From the NCBI RefSeq assembly GCF_014050525.1, contig NZ_JACGAG010000002.1, forward strand, positions 186,001 through 250,000: 64,000 nt of DNA, written 5' to 3'. Every line of letters starts with the position of its first letter. Within the stretch, counting starts at the first letter, position 1. Origin of the DNA: Clostridium sp. cel8. GTDB lineage: Bacteria; Bacillota; Clostridia; Clostridiales; Clostridiaceae. The notes under the pieces were generated by a model, which saw only the letters and a program-made list of their open reading frames with translations, had not been told where the DNA came from and made no database searches. The translations under genes and the position numbers were made by a program. Positions 8,849 to 17,464 of the stretch are shown here, piece after piece.

Positions 8849-9262
8849 TTATAAAATACTTTTTATAACAGGTTTTACAGAATCATCTTTAGCAGCAGAC
8901 TTGTCAAAAATCTTTATATAGACAAGTGACAAAATAAATAATATTGCACCTCCAATTACTTGAAATAACATTAAATTACCTCCAACACTCTTACCTATCC
9001 ATGTACCTAAAAGAGCCCCTAAAAATATCCCAATAAGGGGTAATATATATACAACAAAAGCTGCTTTCAGCATATGACTTTCTTCTACCACAAACTTAAC
9101 ATGTTGCCCTGGTTTTGCTCCAACAGGATTTCTCGCATTAATTACAGAAGCTGCAGCTCCTGGACATGCACCACAATTTTCACAATCAGCATGATTGCTA
9201 GTCCTAACTTTTGCAATATTACCATTTACCTCAATTACAATTCCGGAAGTTTCATTTTTCAT
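8849..9262 (-). CDS. rseC: RseC/MucC family regulator of the Rnf operon
   Basis: A 137-residue SoxR-reducing-system RseC family protein. The N-terminal domain has clustered cysteines (CENCGACPGAA) and is followed by two transmembrane helices (about residues 68-90 and 97-118) with a small-residue LGALLGTWIGK turn. In E. coli rseC sits with the rsx (rnf) genes; in acetogenic clostridia an rseC homologue directly precedes rnfCDGEAB, as it does here. A regulatory or assembly role for Rnf is inferred from that context. AGGTG precedes the ATG and a good promoter lies about 70 nt upstream. Confidence 0.92.
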   Translation of the reverse strand: MKNETSGIVIEVNGNIAKVRTSNHADCENCGACPGAAASVINARNPVGAKPGQHVKFVVEESHMLKAAFVVYILPLIGIFLGALLGTWIGKSVGGNLMLFQVIGGAILFILSLVYIKIFDKSAAKDDSVKPVIKSIL

Positions 9263-9330
9263 TTTATTTCACCTCCATTGATATAGTATCGTTTTCAATA
9301 AATAATTGGAATTTCTATTTATTACATATA

Positions 9331-9358
9331 ATTATATCACAAATCAGTGAATTGTCAT
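9331..9358 (-). promoter_or_regulatory. Sigma-A promoter of rseC-rnfCDGEAB
   Basis: On the minus strand, ATGACA and TATAAT are separated by 16 nt, and the -10 carries an upstream TGA as in extended -10 promoters. It sits about 70 nt before the rseC start and nothing else on this strand lies between. Confidence 0.6.
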
Positions 9359-9366
9359 TCTGTATT

Positions 9367-9977
9367 ATTAACTTTTTTATCCTGTACTAATGATTTTTCT
9401 GATAAAATATTCTCAAAGATAGATAATATACAAATTTTCATTAGAATTCTAATCCTTATTTCAAAACTATTATTATTTATTATTTTCAAGACTATATATA
9501 AAAAAGATCAATGCATTAATTATATAGCCATATAATATTATATGTTTATATGGCTAATACATTGATATATTTAGTAAAAATAAACTATATAATTAAAATT
9601 TTTATATTTATATATCTACACAGTTTAGGAGAGTTTGTTAATTTTTAGTCATATTTTAGTTTCCTAATATCCATTTTCAGTCTATTATATTAAAATAAAA
9701 TATCTTTTAATTTGATACACCTTAATACATTTTATTCTATTATATAATATTTATTCCTTTACAATTTTTTCTAAGCAAAGTAATTTTAAGTTAAAAGCGT
9801 TGATGTTCTGAAGGCTGTTATACAATTTAATTTAATCTGTTATAGTGAAATTTAAAATTCTTAATTTACACCTTTTTTATTCACTTTTAATATTTAAAAC
9901 TTTATTTTTAATATAAGTCTTCATCATAGTTTGTTAAAAAATGTAAATGTTTTATTAAAATCTACTATGATTAACTT
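9367..9977. other. AT-rich region without a recognisable gene
   Basis: About 600 nt of very AT-rich DNA between the rseC promoter and the promoter of the frameshifted gene. It contains a long hairpin (9507-9566) and an 8-bp inverted repeat ATCATAGT/ACTATGAT (9923-9930 and 9964-9971). I saw no frame with a good ribosome binding site and coding character. Confidence 0.5.
9507..9566. repeat. Long imperfect inverted repeat
   Basis: The left arm ATCAATG...ATTA...AGCCATATAA pairs with the right arm TTATATGGCTAATACATTGAT, interrupted by one mismatch and a bulge of about 7 nt on the left. There is no obvious T-tract, so it may be a cruciform or a decayed terminator rather than an active one. Confidence 0.5.
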
Positions 9978-10006
9978 TATACAATTATTAAAAAATATGA
10001 TATAAT
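9978..10006 (+). promoter_or_regulatory. Promoter of the frameshifted orphan gene
   Basis: TATACA and TATAAT are separated by 17 nt, with TGA just before the -10. It lies 38 nt upstream of the ATG at 10044. Confidence 0.5.
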
Positions 10007-10043
10007 AATTGATAAATTTTACAATATTTCAAAAGGTGATATT

Positions 10044-10522
10044 ATGAAAAAACAAGAAAAAATTTTTTTGAAAATATATGCAAATACTGCATAAAAAATT
10101 ATACTATATCAAATAGCTCTCCTATAATATCTTCACTGATACATGAAATTTGCAATTTTTTAGATATTGATTCTATAGCTGTACGCGGAGTAATCACCAT
10201 AAACATAAATGAGAATTTAAGTAGGAGTTTTGCACATTGTTTCAACTTATGCAATGGAGTTATTGTAGATTCAACTATATATGAATACGCACTTATAAAT
10301 AATAATCTAAAACACCTTATCCCCCTTTATGTTGTTGAAAATATTCCTTATAACATAGACTACATAGTACAAGATGAACTTCCTAAAAATCAACAATTCA
10401 AATTTTCTAAAAAATTTTTAAAGGATACACTTGATAAAATTCAATCTACAGATAACATCTATCTTAATAGATTTAATTTAATTGAAGACTCTAAAAAACA
10501 AAACCTATTTTTTTGCAGGTAG
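10044..10522 (+). pseudogene. Orphan protein gene broken by a single-base frameshift
   Basis: An ATG at 10044 with AAAGGTG seven bases upstream begins MKKQEKIF, but this frame stops at 10092-10094. The neighbouring frame is open from about 10055 to the TAG at 10520-10522 and has no usable start of its own. Adding one T to the seven-T tract at 10063-10069 joins them into a continuous protein of about 160 residues (KIFFENICKYCIKNYTIS...). The body includes RSFAHCFNLCNGVIVDSTIY, a His/Cys/Asp-containing stretch with a faint transglutaminase-like look; I do not recognise the family. Because the tract is a homopolymer, a sequencing error, phase variation or recent inactivation are all possible. 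Confidence 0.65.
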
Positions 10523-10551
10523 CTTAAAAATGTATAAATTAATTCACAACA

Positions 10552-11658
10552 TTAATTGAAAAATGGTATTCTTATAAGTTTTTTAACTTTTACACTATTT
10601 CCAGCTTCAAGAGAACTTGTGTATATTTTCTTTCCATCTTTGTATACACATATCTTCCCTATTTTGTCACCTTTTTTTACGTTTGTTGTTATCTTTTGGG
10701 GTTTTATAATCTTAGATATATACCTATCTGTTGAAGTTACAGGTATAACAATATCCTCTGTATATTTTAATTTTAATTTCTTATTATTTAAGTTCATCTC
10801 CATTGCAATATCTCCCTTTGAAAAAAGCTTTTTAAACGTATATTTTTCCTCTACATATTTATCTATCTTTTTAGTTTCATTCCATCTTTCTGGACAGTTC
10901 AAAACTACTATAATAACATCATTTCCTTCTACATTTACAGATGTTACAAGACACTTACCTGCATTCCCAGTATATCCTGTCTTTATTCCATTTGAATTTG
11001 GAATTTGCCATAATATCTTATTTATATTGTGATAACTTCTTGTAAACCCATTTTCGCTATTATCTATATCTTTTGAACTCACAATCTTTCTAAATATCTT
11101 GTTTTCTTTTGCCTTACTTGCCATTAAAGCAAGATCATATGCTGTGCAATAATGTTCTTCACTATCAAGTCCATGAGGGGATTCAAAATGAGTGTTAAGC
11201 ACACCTATTTCACTTGCATACTCGTTCATAAGCTTTACAAACTCTTCTACACTCCCACTTACACCTTCTGCAATAGCTATTGCAGCATCATTTCCTGAAC
11301 GCATCATAAGTCCACATAAAAGTTCTTTTAATTTTACCTTTTCCCCTTCTTTATATCCTACTGTAGAACCCTTTATATTAGCAGATCTTTTAGATATTTC
11401 TACTTCTTTATCCAAATTTCCATATTTCAATGCCACAAGCGATGTCATAATCTTTGTAGTACTTGCCATAGGAACAAGTTCATATGCACTTTTTTCATAT
11501 AGCACTACTTTTGACTTACTATCCATGGCAATTGCACATCTTGCATTTATATAAGGTGTTTTATCTTTTTCATCTGCCATTACATCTACCGTGAATATAT
11601 TAATCAAAATCATAAATGTTATTAAAAATGAGAAGTACTTTTTTAAATTTTTGATCAT
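10552..11658 (-). CDS. D-alanyl-D-alanine carboxypeptidase (penicillin-binding protein 5 type, DacF-like)
   Basis: A secreted or membrane-associated serine D,D-carboxypeptidase that trims peptidoglycan stem peptides. The 368-residue protein has a signal peptide (residues 1-28, ending VMADE) and the three penicillin-binding motifs: S66-T-T-K69, S121-G-N and K226-T-G. A C-terminal beta domain of about 100 residues follows, as in PBP5/DacF proteins, and the chain ends in a basic stretch (KVKKLIRIPFF). AGGAGG lies 7 nt upstream of the ATG. Nearby genes for DUF2953 and GerW/YtfJ are commonly found with a sporulation DacF in clostridia, so a sporulation role is plausible but not shown. Confidence 0.93.
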   Translation of the reverse strand: MIKNLKKYFSFLITFMILINIFTVDVMADEKDKTPYINARCAIAMDSKSKVVLYEKSAYELVPMASTTKIMTSLVALKYGNLDKEVEISKRSANIKGSTVGYKEGEKVKLKELLCGLMMRSGNDAAIAIAEGVSGSVEEFVKLMNEYASEIGVLNTHFESPHGLDSEEHYCTAYDLALMASKAKENKIFRKIVSSKDIDNSENGFTRSYHNINKILWQIPNSNGIKTGYTGNAGKCLVTSVNVEGNDVIIVVLNCPERWNETKKIDKYVEEKYTFKKLFSKGDIAMEMNLNNKKLKLKYTEDIVIPVTSTDRYISKIIKPQKITTNVKKGDKIGKICVYKDGKKIYTSSLEAGNSVKVKKLIRIPFFN

Positions 11659-11844
11659 ATTCTTTCCTCCTGTAGCTAAATTTAATAATTTTAGAACATT
11701 TCCTTTTAATATCTTTTACTTAAATAATTAAATTAACCTAAAAATTAATGGAATATAAGTATATTAATTTACATTAAGGTCATAATTAGTATATAAATGA
11801 ACTTAAAGGAGGAACTGATTACTCTTCACTAAACATTTCAAATT

Positions 11845-12402
11845 GTGATCAGAATCTATATGACTATTTTTTTTATTATAGTAACGTGCATTTTTATACT
11901 TATGTTTCTTCCTATACCAATAAAAATTCATATAGGCTATAAAAATAAAAAATTTCACATACTTCTTTTAAACACAGACATATTAAAGAAATTTGCATCT
12001 GAAAAATACAAATCTAATTTTGAAAATAATAAATCCAATAGTAATACCATTGATAAATTTAAAAAAATATTGGGAGTTATAGATCCTATATTAAAGATAA
12101 ATCCTAAATCCAAATTAAACATAGATATAAACATATCATATGGTTTAGATGATGCTGCAGCTACAGCAATATTATACGGTGTACTTAACTCATTGATTCC
12201 TCAATTGTTTACAGTTATATCAAATTTTTTTAGACTTGAAAAGCGAGAAGTGAGCATAACTCCTGATTTTAATAAAACTGATTTAAAAGTGGAAGTCAAT
12301 TGTATAATTTATATAAGTTTTGCAAAACTTATTTATGTAATTGTAATACTAATCATAGAAACATCAAGGTTTAAAACTGGGTCAGAGTCAAGTAAAACTT
12401 AA
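11845..12402 (+). CDS. DUF2953 domain-containing membrane protein
   Basis: A 185-residue protein with an N-terminal transmembrane helix followed by a basic turn (IPIKIHIGYKNKK), a variable middle, the motif GLDDAAATAILYGVLNSLIPQ and a C-terminal hydrophobic segment. This is the DUF2953 pattern. In clostridia these proteins are usually encoded next to a GerW/YtfJ gene, as here, and a sporulation role is presumed. The start I use is a GTG at 11845; the strong AAAGGAGG at about 11806 lies some 30 nt upstream, too far for this GTG, and an in-frame TAA lies between. An ATG at 11860 is an alternative start. Confidence 0.78.
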   Translation: MIRIYMTIFFIIVTCIFILMFLPIPIKIHIGYKNKKFHILLLNTDILKKFASEKYKSNFENNKSNSNTIDKFKKILGVIDPILKINPKSKLNIDINISYGLDDAAATAILYGVLNSLIPQLFTVISNFFRLEKREVSITPDFNKTDLKVEVNCIIYISFAKLIYVIVILIIETSRFKTGSESSKT

Positions 12403-12442
12403 GCTATTATAAAAACAATAAACATATAAGGAAGTGATTTTA

Positions 12443-12895
12443 ATGGATGGTCATCCTATAGAAAATTTATTAAAAAGCACTATGGAAAATTTAAAAGATA
12501 TGATAGATGTGAATACCATAGTTGGTAATGCTGTAGAATCAAAAGATGGATCATTAATAGTTCCAATATCAAAGGTTTCATTTGGATTTGCTTCTGGTGG
12601 AAGTGAATTCAATTCAAATGTTAAAAATGAATCCAAACCAAACTATCCTTTCGGTGGAGGTTCTGGAGCAGGTGTCACAGTTAAACCGGTTGCATTTTTA
12701 GTTACTAAGGGAGATTCATTAAGACTTTTGTCTTTAGATCAAAACAATACTTATGATAAAATAATAGATTCCATACCTCAAGTAATGGACTATGTAAAGG
12801 AAATGGTATGTGATAAAAAATGCAAAAAAGATAAAAAGAAAATATCTAAAGAAAAACCTGAACCTGAAAAAGACGATTTTGCATCAGGTATTTAA
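12443..12895 (+). CDS. ytfJ: GerW family sporulation protein (YtfJ)
   Basis: A soluble sporulation protein; in Bacillus the family (GerW/YtfJ) is needed for proper germination. The start is the ATG at 12443, with AAGGAAG eight bases upstream; a GTG at 12434 lies inside that site and is unlikely. The 150-residue product has the family core: PIENLLKSTMENL, VGNAVESKDGSLIVPISKVSFGFASGG in two segments, and the glycine-rich FGGGSGAGVTVKP. The lysine- and glutamate-rich C-terminal tail is variable in the family. It lies 40 nt after the DUF2953 gene and ends before a strong bidirectional terminator. Confidence 0.93.
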   Translation: MDGHPIENLLKSTMENLKDMIDVNTIVGNAVESKDGSLIVPISKVSFGFASGGSEFNSNVKNESKPNYPFGGGSGAGVTVKPVAFLVTKGDSLRLLSLDQNNTYDKIIDSIPQVMDYVKEMVCDKKCKKDKKKISKEKPEPEKDDFASGI

Positions 12896-12926
12896 ATTAT
12901 AGGTATCAAAAACAAATTCTAAGAAA

Positions 12927-12988
12927 AAATTAAAGGGGCTGTCGCATTAGCATAAAAAAATTTGCTAACGCGACAGCCCCTTTAATTT
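12927..12988. terminator. Strong bidirectional terminator; copy 1 of a dispersed hairpin family
   Basis: A 19-bp perfect outer stem (GGGGCTGTCGC / GCGACAGCCCC plus A/T-rich ends) continues after one mismatch into TTAGC/GCTAA around an A-rich loop. It lies between convergent ytfJ and the amidase gene, with AT-rich flanks giving T-rich tails on both strands. The 25-nt core, beginning CATTAGCATAAAAAAA, recurs exactly at 57110-57134. Confidence 0.88.
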
Positions 12989-13004
12989 ATCCAAAGTACT
13001 AATT

Positions 13005-14111
13005 TTAATAATTAACTCTTATAATCCAAAACTTTATATTTTTATCATTCCATCCAAGATCCCATGGAACTTTATCTCTATCTGTATTATGACAAGTAAC
13101 TAGAGGATATCCTTTGGAGTCAAGTCCTGTAACCATTGATATATGAGTTATATCGCCTTTCTTTTCATAAGCTATAAAATCTCCTGGAAGCAATTTATAA
13201 GCTGCTTTATACACCTTTTCATAACTTCCATATGCAATGGCATATCCTCTTCCACTGTATATCATATAGTTTTTAAATCCATCTGCATTGAGCCATGCTC
13301 TCGTAGCTCCACTTTTATCATAATTCCAAGCAGAATTTTTTTTAAATTTAGCACCTTCAAAAAGTATTTGTGAGGCAAAGTTTGCACAATCTCCACCTTG
13401 ATAGTTATAATTTCTATATTTCCTATTATAGCTGCATCCATACTTTTCTTCAGATGCTAATCCACAGTACCTATCAGCATATTCGATAGCGGATTTTCTT
13501 CTTTTATCAATATTTGATAAGTCTTTTTTATTTTGTGATAATATATATTGTTTTATAGAATCAATTTTTAAATTGTTTATTTTAAGTGAATCTGCAAAAG
13601 GATCTTTATACCACTCTTTTGTTATAATCCACTTATTATCCCTTTTCATAATATTTAGAACATGAGATGTTCCTATTCTAAAGACATTTATTTTCTTTGG
13701 ACTATCTATATAACTGTATCTATACTGAGTAGAACAGTTTAAATTTACTAAAAGTTCTCCATCACTTCTTTGTCTTACCTTTAACATCATGATCTTTGGA
13801 ACTATATCTATAAATTTTATACCCTGTTTTTCTTCCCAGTTCCTAATATATTCCATCTTCTTTTCTTCATATTCATAAGCCCATATACCATATTTAGTAT
13901 CCTTGTCATATATATCCTCAAGAAGTTTCAGATCTCCATCTAATATTGCCTTATTCCTATTGACAAATATTTGCTCAATGGCATTTTTAACTTCATCTTC
14001 ATTATATGTTTCAACTGCACATACTTTAAATGTTAATATATTTATTATTAAAGAAACTAATATAACTGCATTTATAAAGCAAATATATTTCTTGTTTAAA
14101 AGAAATTTCAT
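13005..14111 (-). CDS. Amidase-6 domain secreted protein (putative cell-wall amidase)
   Basis: A 368-residue exported protein. Residues about 8-32 form a signal or anchor segment. Residues about 35-175 are a conserved-in-family N-terminal region, and residues about 205-368 form the putative amidase domain (Amidase_6, an NlpC/P60-like papain fold). The catalytic cysteine is expected at C242 in GGDCANFASQ and the histidine at H323 in GDITHISMV; SYNRKYRNYNYQGGDC is a typical lead-in. Family members are thought to act on cell-wall peptides, but the substrate is not established. It converges on ytfJ across the terminator and is followed upstream by another wall hydrolase, so this is an envelope-remodelling neighbourhood. 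Confidence 0.85.
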   Translation of the reverse strand: MKFLLNKKYICFINAVILVSLIINILTFKVCAVETYNEDEVKNAIEQIFVNRNKAILDGDLKLLEDIYDKDTKYGIWAYEYEEKKMEYIRNWEEKQGIKFIDIVPKIMMLKVRQRSDGELLVNLNCSTQYRYSYIDSPKKINVFRIGTSHVLNIMKRDNKWIITKEWYKDPFADSLKINNLKIDSIKQYILSQNKKDLSNIDKRRKSAIEYADRYCGLASEEKYGCSYNRKYRNYNYQGGDCANFASQILFEGAKFKKNSAWNYDKSGATRAWLNADGFKNYMIYSGRGYAIAYGSYEKVYKAAYKLLPGDFIAYEKKGDITHISMVTGLDSKGYPLVTCHNTDRDKVPWDLGWNDKNIKFWIIRVNY

Positions 14112-14190
14112 GGCAATATCCCTACCTCAACAAAATTTATTTGTTCAATAAATATTATCTCCAATTAATCACAAATTGAGTCTGTAAATT

Positions 14191-15087
14191 CTACCCAATT
14201 AACTTATTAATTTTATCTATATATTTTTTAACTGTTTTATCTTTATATGGTGCTCCATCATACCACTTCACGTTGTTATTTTGTTTATTTCCAAAATATC
14301 TAGCTTTAAAAATTATTTCTGGTCTGTATTCAAAATGCAAGATGTCAAAATGACTCCATTTTCCACCCCAAACAAAATTATTTTTCTCAAAGATTTTAAC
14401 AAGCTCCTTTGGATATGATTTTATTCTACTGCTACCTTCAGATTTATCTACCCATTTCCAATAATCCCTTCTATCTCTAGCAAGATCTATAGCTATAGCA
14501 AAAGAATGTGGGCTTCTTAAATTAGTCCCAGATATATTTCTATAGTTAAATGTTCCACTGAAGGGAAATAGACAACTTGATATATTGGGATTTTTCTTGG
14601 ACATTGCTTCTTTTATAGCTTTTTCAAGAGATTTAGAAGCATCATTATTACCATTAAATTGAAATTTTCTATATCCCACATCTGCCATTTTTAGATTTGA
14701 CTCTACCTCACTTTTAGAATTTCCATATACTTCATTTAAAATTTCATATACTCTAAGTCTTCCTGGATCCACATCCTTATCCATAACCTTATCAATGGAA
14801 TTTAATGGATACACCTGCTCCATCATATCTTGTATATCTGTATTAAAAAGCTTTTCATTAAATTCTTTCTTTTTCTTATCATCATAAATTATTTTTTTTC
14901 CAGACTTCATAATAAGGTATACATTTCCTTTATCGTCTTTCTCTAAATCTTTAATGTACCCTGGATATGCCATCATAATACAGAGTATATCCTGCTTCAT
15001 AGTCACATTATAACTATTTACAGTTTTAGCACATACATCACTTGGCAATAACAACGTAAAAAAAAGTATAAGCACTATTTTCTTCAT
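14191..15087 (-). CDS. M15 family D-alanyl-D-alanine carboxypeptidase/endopeptidase
   Basis: A 298-residue exported zinc peptidase. There is a signal peptide at residues 1-20 (LLLPSDVCAK). The catalytic region has the M15C pattern: SPHSFAIAIDLARD supplies zinc ligands H194 and D201, and WSHFDILHFEYRPE supplies D248 and H251. The family cleaves peptidoglycan peptides (VanY/CwlK-like). The N-terminal 100 residues are rich in charged residues and have no recognised domain. It sits 79 nt upstream of the amidase-6 gene on the same strand and may be co-transcribed with it. Confidence 0.87.
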   Translation of the reverse strand: MKKIVLILFFTLLLPSDVCAKTVNSYNVTMKQDILCIMMAYPGYIKDLEKDDKGNVYLIMKSGKKIIYDDKKKKEFNEKLFNTDIQDMMEQVYPLNSIDKVMDKDVDPGRLRVYEILNEVYGNSKSEVESNLKMADVGYRKFQFNGNNDASKSLEKAIKEAMSKKNPNISSCLFPFSGTFNYRNISGTNLRSPHSFAIAIDLARDRRDYWKWVDKSEGSSRIKSYPKELVKIFEKNNFVWGGKWSHFDILHFEYRPEIIFKARYFGNKQNNNVKWYDGAPYKDKTVKKYIDKINKLIG

Positions 15088-15196
15088 GGCTTCAACTCCT
15101 CACTTAAATATATGTATTTTAGAAATACAAAATTTTAAGATTATCTTTCACCATAATAATAATACTTATACTTTAAATTCAAATATTTAATTGGAA

Positions 15197-17239
15197 CTAT
15201 ATATTAAATTTTTCAATTATATTTTTTAAAGTAGCTACACTATTTTTATTTTCTGAAGCAGTTGATTTTACATTTTTAAGCTTACTATATATAGTACTAT
15301 TTTTTTCAGATATGCTCTGTATTCCAGTTGCACCATCAGCCACATTTTGTGCTATTTCATTTACTGCTTTAGTTATTCCATCAATAGATGCATTTAATTC
15401 TTCAGCTAAAGCACTAAAATCAGTCATAAAATTATTTACAGTATCCGAATCTTTGCTATATTGAATAGAAATACGTGCCATCTTTCTGTAATCATCATAA
15501 ACTGTATCTTGAATAAAATTCAATATAGCATTTGAACTTTTAACTAAATTTTTGACTGAACCTTCAACTACACTTACTATGCCCTTTATGTTATTAGCTG
15601 TCCTACTAGATCCTTCTGCAAGTTTTCCTACTTCATCTGCAACTACTGCAAATCCTTTTCCTGCCTTTCCTGCCCTTGCAGCCTCTATTGAAGCATTTAA
15701 TGCAAGTAAATTAGTTTGTTCAGTTATATCAATTATAGCCTCTGTAAGTTCACCTATTTTATTTACAGCTTCACTATCTTTAATAGCCTTTTCCAAATTT
15801 TTCTTAACATCGTTATATATACCTTGAGCTTTAAGTTGCGAATTCTTTGAAGAATGCTTTAAATCCTCTGCTCTTTTTGCAATATCTTCAGAAGTCTGAA
15901 GTCCCTTTTCAACTTTGTCTACCATATTCTCTACTGCATTTGACATTTCTCCTGATGATGCTGCAATTTCTTCAGCTGTAGCAGAATTTTCCTGCATACC
16001 TGCAGATATATTTTCGCTTTCTTTTAAATTCTCGTCTAACTCTTTGCCTACTTCAGTTATAGTATCATTTAAAAATACTGCATTTCCATCTATTTTTTTT
16101 GATGTATTAGATAAATCTTCAGCAATTTTTGTAAATATAGATTTTATAGATAGTGCAGCTCTGTACATATCTCCTATTTCATCTTGTGAATTAGCTAAAT
16201 AACTATATTCTTCAGATTCATTTAAATCTTTAAAATCCATCTTTGAAATTTTTTTAATAATAGATGTAATCTTACCTATTCCTTCTGTTATATTTCTTAA
16301 TAAGAAATAGCCTACTATAGAAACTGCTATAGTGAAAATAATTATAATAAGTATAATTGTAAGAGTTATTTTCCTGGCATATGCAGTTATTCCATTTTTA
16401 TCTGAAGACAATACAAAAGTCCAATTGAGCTTTGGAATAAGATTGCAATAAGCAAGTTTCGTTGCTCCATCATTTTCATATTCTATATAGTTATCATCAG
16501 TTGATTTTCCACTTCTAATTTTATCTATAAAGTTTCTAACAACATAATTTTTTAATGATGTCCCTATACTTTTACTATCTGGATGAAACACTATATTATA
16601 TTGTCCATCTAATAAGTATGCATAATTTCCACTAATATTGGATACTTTTAAATTTTGAAAAGGCTTAGCTAAAGTTTTAGCAACAACTGCAGATGCTGCA
16701 TATCCATACACATTTCCATTGACTTTAATTGGGCTTGTAACTATTATTACCTTAGCTCCTGTAGCTTTTGAAATCATAATTCCACTAACCGAGCTGTTTC
16801 CTTTTAATGTATCTTCATTATACTTTTTATCTAATACTGTAGTGTTTAGTAAATTACTATCACTGTCAGCTATTATTTTACCGGTTCTATCTACAACAAA
16901 TGCATGTTCAAGATTTCCCTGAGCTTTAACATATTTTGCAAGTTCCAAATTAACTGATTTTGCAGAACTTTTGTATTTAGCAGAATTATAGTATTTTTCC
17001 CTTAGATATGCTAAATCATAAATTGACTTTTTCTCCGAAAGCCCCTTCATTTTAATAATTTCTTTATCTATCATATTCTCTAGAGTGTCAGCATAACTAT
17101 TTGCTAACGATTTCATCTCTTCTTTACTTGAATTATAAAGATTTGATGATGTTTCATAATAAATTACACTAGATACCAATATCATAGTAGCTAACATAAT
17201 TACCCCTATAAGAAGTGATATTTTTTTCTTTAATGTCAT
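15197..17239 (-). CDS. Methyl-accepting chemotaxis protein with Cache sensor
   Basis: A complete 680-residue chemoreceptor. The first transmembrane helix is at residues about 8-28, followed by an extracellular double-Cache-type sensor ([21 protein letters not shown] is typical of dCache), split here as [10 protein letters not shown] and [12 protein letters not shown] second transmembrane helix at about 290-315, a HAMP-like linker and a long signalling coiled coil follow. The hairpin tip is [20 protein letters not shown]. No C-terminal CheR-tethering pentapeptide is evident. Upstream on the same strand are a sigma-D-like promoter and a perfect 16-bp palindrome resembling a Rex site. Confidence 0.95.
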   Translation of the reverse strand: MTLKKKISLLIGVIMLATMILVSSVIYYETSSNLYNSSKEEMKSLANSYADTLENMIDKEIIKMKGLSEKKSIYDLAYLREKYYNSAKYKSSAKSVNLELAKYVKAQGNLEHAFVVDRTGKIIADSDSNLLNTTVLDKKYNEDTLKGNSSVSGIMISKATGAKVIIVTSPIKVNGNVYGYAASAVVAKTLAKPFQNLKVSNISGNYAYLLDGQYNIVFHPDSKSIGTSLKNYVVRNFIDKIRSGKSTDDNYIEYENDGATKLAYCNLIPKLNWTFVLSSDKNGITAYARKITLTIILIIIIFTIAVSIVGYFLLRNITEGIGKITSIIKKISKMDFKDLNESEEYSYLANSQDEIGDMYRAALSIKSIFTKIAEDLSNTSKKIDGNAVFLNDTITEVGKELDENLKESENISAGMQENSATAEEIAASSGEMSNAVENMVDKVEKGLQTSEDIAKRAEDLKHSSKNSQLKAQGIYNDVKKNLEKAIKDSEAVNKIGELTEAIIDITEQTNLLALNASIEAARAGKAGKGFAVVADEVGKLAEGSSRTANNIKGIVSVVEGSVKNLVKSSNAILNFIQDTVYDDYRKMARISIQYSKDSDTVNNFMTDFSALAEELNASIDGITKAVNEIAQNVADGATGIQSISEKNSTIYSKLKNVKSTASENKNSVATLKNIIEKFNI

Positions 17240-17272
17240 TTTGTTTTCCTCCCCATTAAACTTTTATATTTA

Positions 17273-17288
17273 TTGTTAATATTAACAA
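17273..17288. promoter_or_regulatory. Perfect 16-bp palindrome resembling a Rex operator
   Basis: TTGTTAATATTAACAA lies 34 nt before the chemoreceptor ATG, just downstream of its promoter. Rex sites in Firmicutes follow TTGTTAA-N4-TTAACAA; here the half-sites match exactly but the spacer is 2 nt instead of 4. The palindrome is seen; binding by Rex or a relative is inference. Confidence 0.5.
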
Positions 17289-17304
17289 TTACTTTCTATT
17301 AATT

Positions 17305-17331
17305 ATATCGTATAATTTCATTAAAAATATA
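17305..17331 (-). promoter_or_regulatory. Sigma-D-like (motility) promoter of the chemoreceptor
   Basis: On the minus strand TATA, a 15-nt spacer and TACGATAT approximate the flagellar sigma-D consensus TAAA-N15-GCCGATAA. A TATAAT overlaps the -10, so sigma-A use is also possible, but no sigma-A -35 sits at the right distance. Confidence 0.45.
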
Positions 17332-17362
17332 GTGTTTCATTAAAAACTTTAATCTAAGTAAA

Positions 17363-17400
17363 TTAGGATCATTTTATCTCAACGAGAAAAACGATCCTAA
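17363..17400 (-). terminator. Hairpin downstream of carB
   Basis: TTAGGATC and GATCCTAA pair, with TTTT/AAAA extending the stem inward. It lies 65 nt past the carB stop on the minus strand. The tail is only moderately T-rich. Confidence 0.5.
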
Positions 17401-17464
17401 CATATCAAAATAATAAATATATCTTTTCTTTAGCTTTTACCAAGTAAGTAAATAGATGTTTTTC

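Noticed and set aside
10556-11032. Plus-strand open frame of about 158 codons opposite the D,D-carboxypeptidase gene
   Set aside because: It is the antisense of a gene with clear catalytic motifs and has no ribosome binding site or recognisable protein pattern.
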